A DNA stretch of 64,000 nt, from positions 100,105 through 164,104 of the forward strand of contig PLDC01000011.1 of assembly GCA_003134995.1 (NCBI GenBank), read 5' to 3'. This document shows positions 60,649 through 64,000 of the stretch, in pieces. Under the pieces are notes generated by a model that worked only from the letters and a program-made list of their open reading frames with translations, was not told the DNA's origin and searched no databases. This DNA comes from Acidobacteriaceae bacterium (GTDB lineage Bacteria > Acidobacteriota > Terriglobia > Terriglobales > Acidobacteriaceae). A program made the position numbers and the translations under genes. How positions within the stretch are numbered: position 1 is the first letter of the stretch; each line of letters begins with the position of its first letter.

Positions 60649-61104
60649 ATGAAGTGTGCCGGTATCTTGATTGCCTTGTTGTGTGCAACGGCGTTGTCTG
60701 CGCCGGCGCAAGATGCGTCGGATTCCGCTACTCAGTCAAAAATTATCGCCATGGAGGGCGCATGGAATCAGGCGTACAAATCGGGCGACGCGAAGGCGCT
60801 GGATGCGCTGCTCGACAACGCCATCGTGCTGGTGAACGACGACGGCTCGGTGCAAACCAAAGTTGAATTTCTTGCCGGCGTGAAGTCGTCTCATCCGCAA
60901 GCCGGGCAGGAGCAACAGGTCGCGCCCGAATCATTCTCTGTGCACGTGTTTGGAAATACGGCGATCGCTACGGGAATATTTCGCGCGAAGGGAGTCGAGG
61001 GCGGAAAAGCATACTCGCGGCGCGAGCGGTTTATCGATACCTGGGTGGAAAAGGGCGGGCGTTGGGTGTGCGTCGCGACGGATGCCACTCCGATTCTGCA
61101 CTGA
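60649..61104 (+). CDS. Secreted NTF2-like (DUF4440) protein, paralogue 4
   Basis: The product has 151 residues with a signal peptide ending APAQ. It is closest to paralogue 1: MEGAWNQAYKSGDAKALDAL and RRERFIDTWVEKGGRWVCVA. The GAGGAG upstream supports the ATG. It separates the acetyltransferase from trmFO. Confidence 0.82.
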   Translation: MKCAGILIALLCATALSAPAQDASDSATQSKIIAMEGAWNQAYKSGDAKALDALLDNAIVLVNDDGSVQTKVEFLAGVKSSHPQAGQEQQVAPESFSVHVFGNTAIATGIFRAKGVEGGKAYSRRERFIDTWVEKGGRWVCVATDATPILH

Positions 61105-61138
61105 AATGATGAGCGAGGTTATGGACTAGTGTCGCATC

Positions 61139-62488
61139 ATGAAACCTAAGGTCAAGATTATCGGAGCGGGGCTTGCCGGAGCGGAAGCGGCGTGGCAGTG
61201 CGCGCGGCACGGCGTGGAGGTGGAACTGTTTGAGATGCGGCCCGTGCGATCGACGCCGGCGCATCAGACGGCGGATTTCGCGGAGCTGGTGTGCTCGAAT
61301 TCGCTGAAGTCCGATAGCGAAAATACCGCGCCGTGGTTGTTGAAGGAAGAAATGCGGAGAGCGGGCTCGCTGCTGTTGCAGATTGCGCGGGAGTGTGCGG
61401 TTCCGGCGGGGCATGCGCTGGCGGTGGATCGAGTGGCTTTTGCGGCGAAGGTGACGGAGGCGATTTCGCGCGAGCCAGCGATTACGGTGCGGCGCGAAGA
61501 AGTGAGTTTCGTTGATGAGTCGGATGGGGAGATTACCGTTATCGCGACTGGGCCTTTGACTTCGGAAGCGCTGGCGGGGGAGATTGCGCGGCTTAGCGCT
61601 GATCCCTCAACGGCGAATCCACATTTGTATTTTTATGATTCGATCAGCCCGATTGTGGAGGCGGATTCGATTGACATGTCGCGCGTGTACATGGCGGCGC
61701 GGTATGACAAAGGGTCGGCGGATTACATTAATTGTCCGATGACGGCGGACGATTACGGCCGGTTCTATGACGCGCTGTTGGCGGCGCAGTCGGTGGAAGA
61801 GCGCGATTGGGAGAAGTTGAATTACTTCGAAAGCTGCCTGCCGATTGAAGAAATCGCGCGGCGCGGGCGCGATACGCTGCGCTTTGGTCCGATGAAGCCG
61901 GTGGGGTTGAAAGATCCGCGTACGGGACGAATGCCATATGCGGTGGTGCAGTTGCGGCAGGAGAATTTGCGGGCGGATTCCTACAACCTGGTGGGATTTC
62001 AGAATCATTTGAAGTTTGGCGAGCAGGCGCGAGTGTTGCGACTAATTCCTGGGTTGGAGAACGCGCGGTTCCTGCGCTTCGGGCAGATTCATCGCAACAC
62101 CTATATCAATTCGCCGGCGTTGTTGCGGGAGACGCTGCAGATGAAGGCGCATCCGCGGATTTTGTTTGCGGGGCAGATTTGCGGCGTGGAAGGTTACGTG
62201 GAATCGATTGCCACTGGACTGATGGCGGGGATGCATGCGGCGGCGCTGGCGCTTGGCGATGAGATTGCGCCTCCGCCACGGGCTTCTGCGTTTGGTTCGC
62301 TCACCCATTATGTGACTCATGCCGACGCGAAAACTTTCCAGCCGGCGAACATCACGTTCGATCTTCTGCCGGCTCCGGAAAAGAAAATTCGCGACCGGAA
62401 AGAGCGGCACCGGTTGCAGTGTGAGCTGGCGCTGAAAGAATTTGACGCGTGGCTGGCCGGGACGGCGCTTGCGGCTGTTAAGCCCTGA
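61139..62488 (+). CDS. trmFO: tRNA (uracil-54-C5)-methyltransferase, folate- and FAD-dependent
   Basis: The enzyme makes ribothymidine at tRNA position 54 using methylenetetrahydrofolate and FADH2. The product has 449 residues. The FAD motif KIIGAGLAGAEAAWQCARHG is at the start, CSNSLKSDSENTAPWLLKEE near residue 58, and the family segment YINSPALLRETLQMKAHPRI near residue 322, with GVEGYVESIATG near residue 350. It appears monocistronic with a short promoter gap after the last NTF2-like gene. Confidence 0.93.
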   Translation: MKPKVKIIGAGLAGAEAAWQCARHGVEVELFEMRPVRSTPAHQTADFAELVCSNSLKSDSENTAPWLLKEEMRRAGSLLLQIARECAVPAGHALAVDRVAFAAKVTEAISREPAITVRREEVSFVDESDGEITVIATGPLTSEALAGEIARLSADPSTANPHLYFYDSISPIVEADSIDMSRVYMAARYDKGSADYINCPMTADDYGRFYDALLAAQSVEERDWEKLNYFESCLPIEEIARRGRDTLRFGPMKPVGLKDPRTGRMPYAVVQLRQENLRADSYNLVGFQNHLKFGEQARVLRLIPGLENARFLRFGQIHRNTYINSPALLRETLQMKAHPRILFAGQICGVEGYVESIATGLMAGMHAAALALGDEIAPPPRASAFGSLTHYVTHADAKTFQPANITFDLLPAPEKKIRDRKERHRLQCELALKEFDAWLAGTALAAVKP

Positions 62489-62717
62489 ATCGCCGAGGGC
62501 GCGAGAACGGCCGCGAGAGCGCGGAGTCACGTTACCTATCTCCACTTTTTTCGAGCGATATCTTGCTCACCTGTTCCATATAGCTCCGTGTCAGTAATTA
62601 CCTGCCGAGGGAGTGGGAGCCGACGTCAATTTGCTGGCGCTCACTTGCAAAATTCATTTGACCCGCTACGCGGTTTGCAGTACCTTCGTCCCCATTCCAC
62701 CGTGCAGAGGTGTACCC

Positions 62718-63842
62718 TTGCGATTTTCCGCCGTCGACGCGATTCATCCAGCCTTTGAACATACCAAGCGGCAACTTTTTCAGCCCTTTCGGCTCGGCCA
62801 ATGGTGGCGGCTCGCGTTAGTGGGATTGCTGGCCGGAGAACTTAGCTCCGGCGGATTTAAAATACCCAACCTCTCGAGCCTCAACCTTCCGCGGCGTCCG
62901 GGCACGGAGCATTTTATCGCTCCAGGTTTCGGTTCCCCGGACTTTGGGGGGATTGACCCGGTGATGGTCGCCGGATTGATTGCGGTGCTGGTGGTCGCTG
63001 CGTTCGTACTCGGGATTTTGCTGATGTACATAGGCAGCGTGATGCGTTTCATTTTGTTCGACAGCGTGCTGGCCAAGGAATGCCGCATCCGCGCGGGATG
63101 GAGCCGGCGGCAGGCGCCGGGGTTTCGCTATTTTCTGTGGAAGTTGGTTTACATGCTGGCGCTGCTTGGCGGTTTGGTCGTGCTGGTTGGAATTCCAGCG
63201 GGCGTCGCTCTCGCGGCGGGATGGTTTAACGATCCTGCGCAGCATATGGTTCCGCTCGTGCTGGGCGGTATCGCACTGTTTTTCGCGCTTGTGATCTTCT
63301 TGATCGCGATGTCGGTAATTTTTGTGCTGACCAAAGATTTTGTTGTGCCGCAAATGGCGCTGGAAGATATCGGCGCGATGGAAGCCTGGAGCCGGCTTTG
63401 GGCGATGATGAAAGCCGAGAAGGGCAGCTATGCGGGCTATGTTGGAATGAAGATCGTGCTGGCAATTGTGGCGTCGATCGTCATGGGCATTGTCGGATTT
63501 ATTCTTGCTCTGGTCATTTTGATTCCGGTCGCGGGAGTGGCGGTGGCCGCCGTGCTGGGCGGGAAAGCGGCAGGGCTGGGCTGGACCGTGGGCACTATCA
63601 CCCTGGCGGTGGTGGCCGGGTGCGTTGTGCTGGCGATTTTTCTTTTTGTGATGGCCCTGATTGCCGTCCCTGTAATTGTGTTCTTTCCCGCGTACTCTAT
63701 TTACTTTTTTGCGGCGCGTTATCCCGCGTTGAGCGTTGTGCTTTATCCCCCGCCGCCGGCACCGGCGGCGCCTCAAATTGCTGGTGCGGTTCCTCCGTAC
63801 GAGCCTCCGCCATTGCCGCCTGCGCCTTCGCCGATCGGATAG
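62718..63842 (+). CDS. Polytopic membrane protein of unknown function
   Basis: The product has 374 residues with a start at TTG 62718, preceded by AGAGG. The N-terminus is cytosolic (AVDAIHPAFEHTKRQLFQPF) and about five membrane helices follow (near residues 30, 95, 140, 180 and 250-310). The C-terminus is proline-rich (PPPPAPAAPQIAG and PYEPPPLPPAPSPIG). It resembles the membrane part of glycerophosphodiesterase-type proteins in layout, but I cannot confirm a family. Function unknown. Confidence 0.65.
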   Translation: MRFSAVDAIHPAFEHTKRQLFQPFRLGQWWRLALVGLLAGELSSGGFKIPNLSSLNLPRRPGTEHFIAPGFGSPDFGGIDPVMVAGLIAVLVVAAFVLGILLMYIGSVMRFILFDSVLAKECRIRAGWSRRQAPGFRYFLWKLVYMLALLGGLVVLVGIPAGVALAAGWFNDPAQHMVPLVLGGIALFFALVIFLIAMSVIFVLTKDFVVPQMALEDIGAMEAWSRLWAMMKAEKGSYAGYVGMKIVLAIVASIVMGIVGFILALVILIPVAGVAVAAVLGGKAAGLGWTVGTITLAVVAGCVVLAIFLFVMALIAVPVIVFFPAYSIYFFAARYPALSVVLYPPPPAPAAPQIAGAVPPYEPPPLPPAPSPIG

Positions 63843-63865
63843 CTCGTCGCCAATTAGCAAGAAGT

Positions 63866-63893
63866 TGTCATTCCGAGCGAAGCGAGGAATCTG
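63866..63893. repeat. GTCATTCCGAGCGAAGCGAG repeat
   Basis: The element has ATTCC and GGAAT ends (63870-63874, 63886-63890) around GAGCGAAGCGA. I recall this motif as a widespread intergenic repeat in acidobacterial genomes. Confidence 0.55.
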
Positions 63894-63985
63894 CTGTTTG
63901 CTTGCATTGCGGGAACTCTCACCACGACCCAGGTGTCTGATGTTGTAGACACGCGCGTGCCAAAGAAAAGCCGAGGAGTTTTCCC

Positions 63986-64000
63986 ATGTCTTTTTCAATG
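63986..64000 (+). CDS. Start of an unidentified gene (partial)
   Basis: Only MSFSM is visible. The start is supported by GAGGAG seven bases before the ATG. Nothing can be said about function. Confidence 0.4.

Overview
The window looks like chromosome from an acidobacterium of the Terriglobia (Koribacter/Acidobacteriaceae type). The basis is a 1209-residue TonB-dependent receptor with an N-terminal carboxypeptidase-regulatory domain, an ECF sigma factor with two YCII proteins and a VOC protein, many secreted proteins with AQ-type signal cleavage sites, moderately high GC, frequent TTG/GTG starts, and intergenic regions crowded with short self-complementary repeats. This is inference from gene content; no 16S rRNA is present. 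Most genes are housekeeping or central metabolism. I see no prophage, transposase, integrase or CRISPR array.

Layout. 1-5030: end of an FKBP isomerase, two cupins, a YggX protein, an FkbM methyltransferase, and an ECF sigma factor overlapping a membrane protein and a secreted unknown. 5109-8660: a large secreted (alpha/alpha)6-type protein, a small basic protein and a secreted alpha/beta hydrolase. 8884-16529: coaD-aminotransferase operon ending in a clear terminator, GDP-mannose supply (manA, manC, phosphohexomutase), an M48 membrane protease and kdsB. 16578-27185: a probable galactosamine/galactoside locus (TonB-dependent receptor, GatZ-type protein, GH36 enzyme, DeoR regulator, PfkB kinase, AgaS-type isomerase), followed by tRNA-Met(CAT). 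27564-30130: an ECF42-type sigma operon. 30299-32793: a SpoIIE-type phosphatase, a small DUF6582-like protein, a UBP zinc-finger protein and a quinone-oxidoreductase-like protein.

33117-39807: phosphoketolase and acetate kinase (xylulose-5-P or fructose-6-P to acetyl-P to acetate plus ATP), a peroxiredoxin-like protein, and an NfnAB/GltD-type flavoprotein pair, both of whose genes are broken by single-base deletions. A CRP-consensus palindrome lies between this pair and a divergent HD-GYP-GAF-GGDEF-PilZ protein. 43072-55303: cation efflux protein, ATP-dependent DNA ligase, DUF1385 protein, four-helix-bundle protein, prfA, a DUF2283 pair, DinB-like protein, TspO, prmC, purF and purL. 55871-64000: selB, an AhpD-like protein, four secreted NTF2-like paralogues around a GNAT acetyltransferase, trmFO and a polytopic membrane protein.

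The most unusual signal is the repeats. About a dozen families of palindromic or tandem elements sit between genes. At least two have entered core coding sequences in frame (purL, prmC), and two weaker cases may exist (ligase, DUF1385 gene). One family flanks the four-helix-bundle gene as inverted arms and also occurs elsewhere as an arm pair with no gene, which suggests a small mobile cassette with non-coding derivatives. Tandem repeats with units divisible by three occur inside selB, the sigma-linked membrane protein, the FKBP tail and across the start codon of the ECF42 gene.
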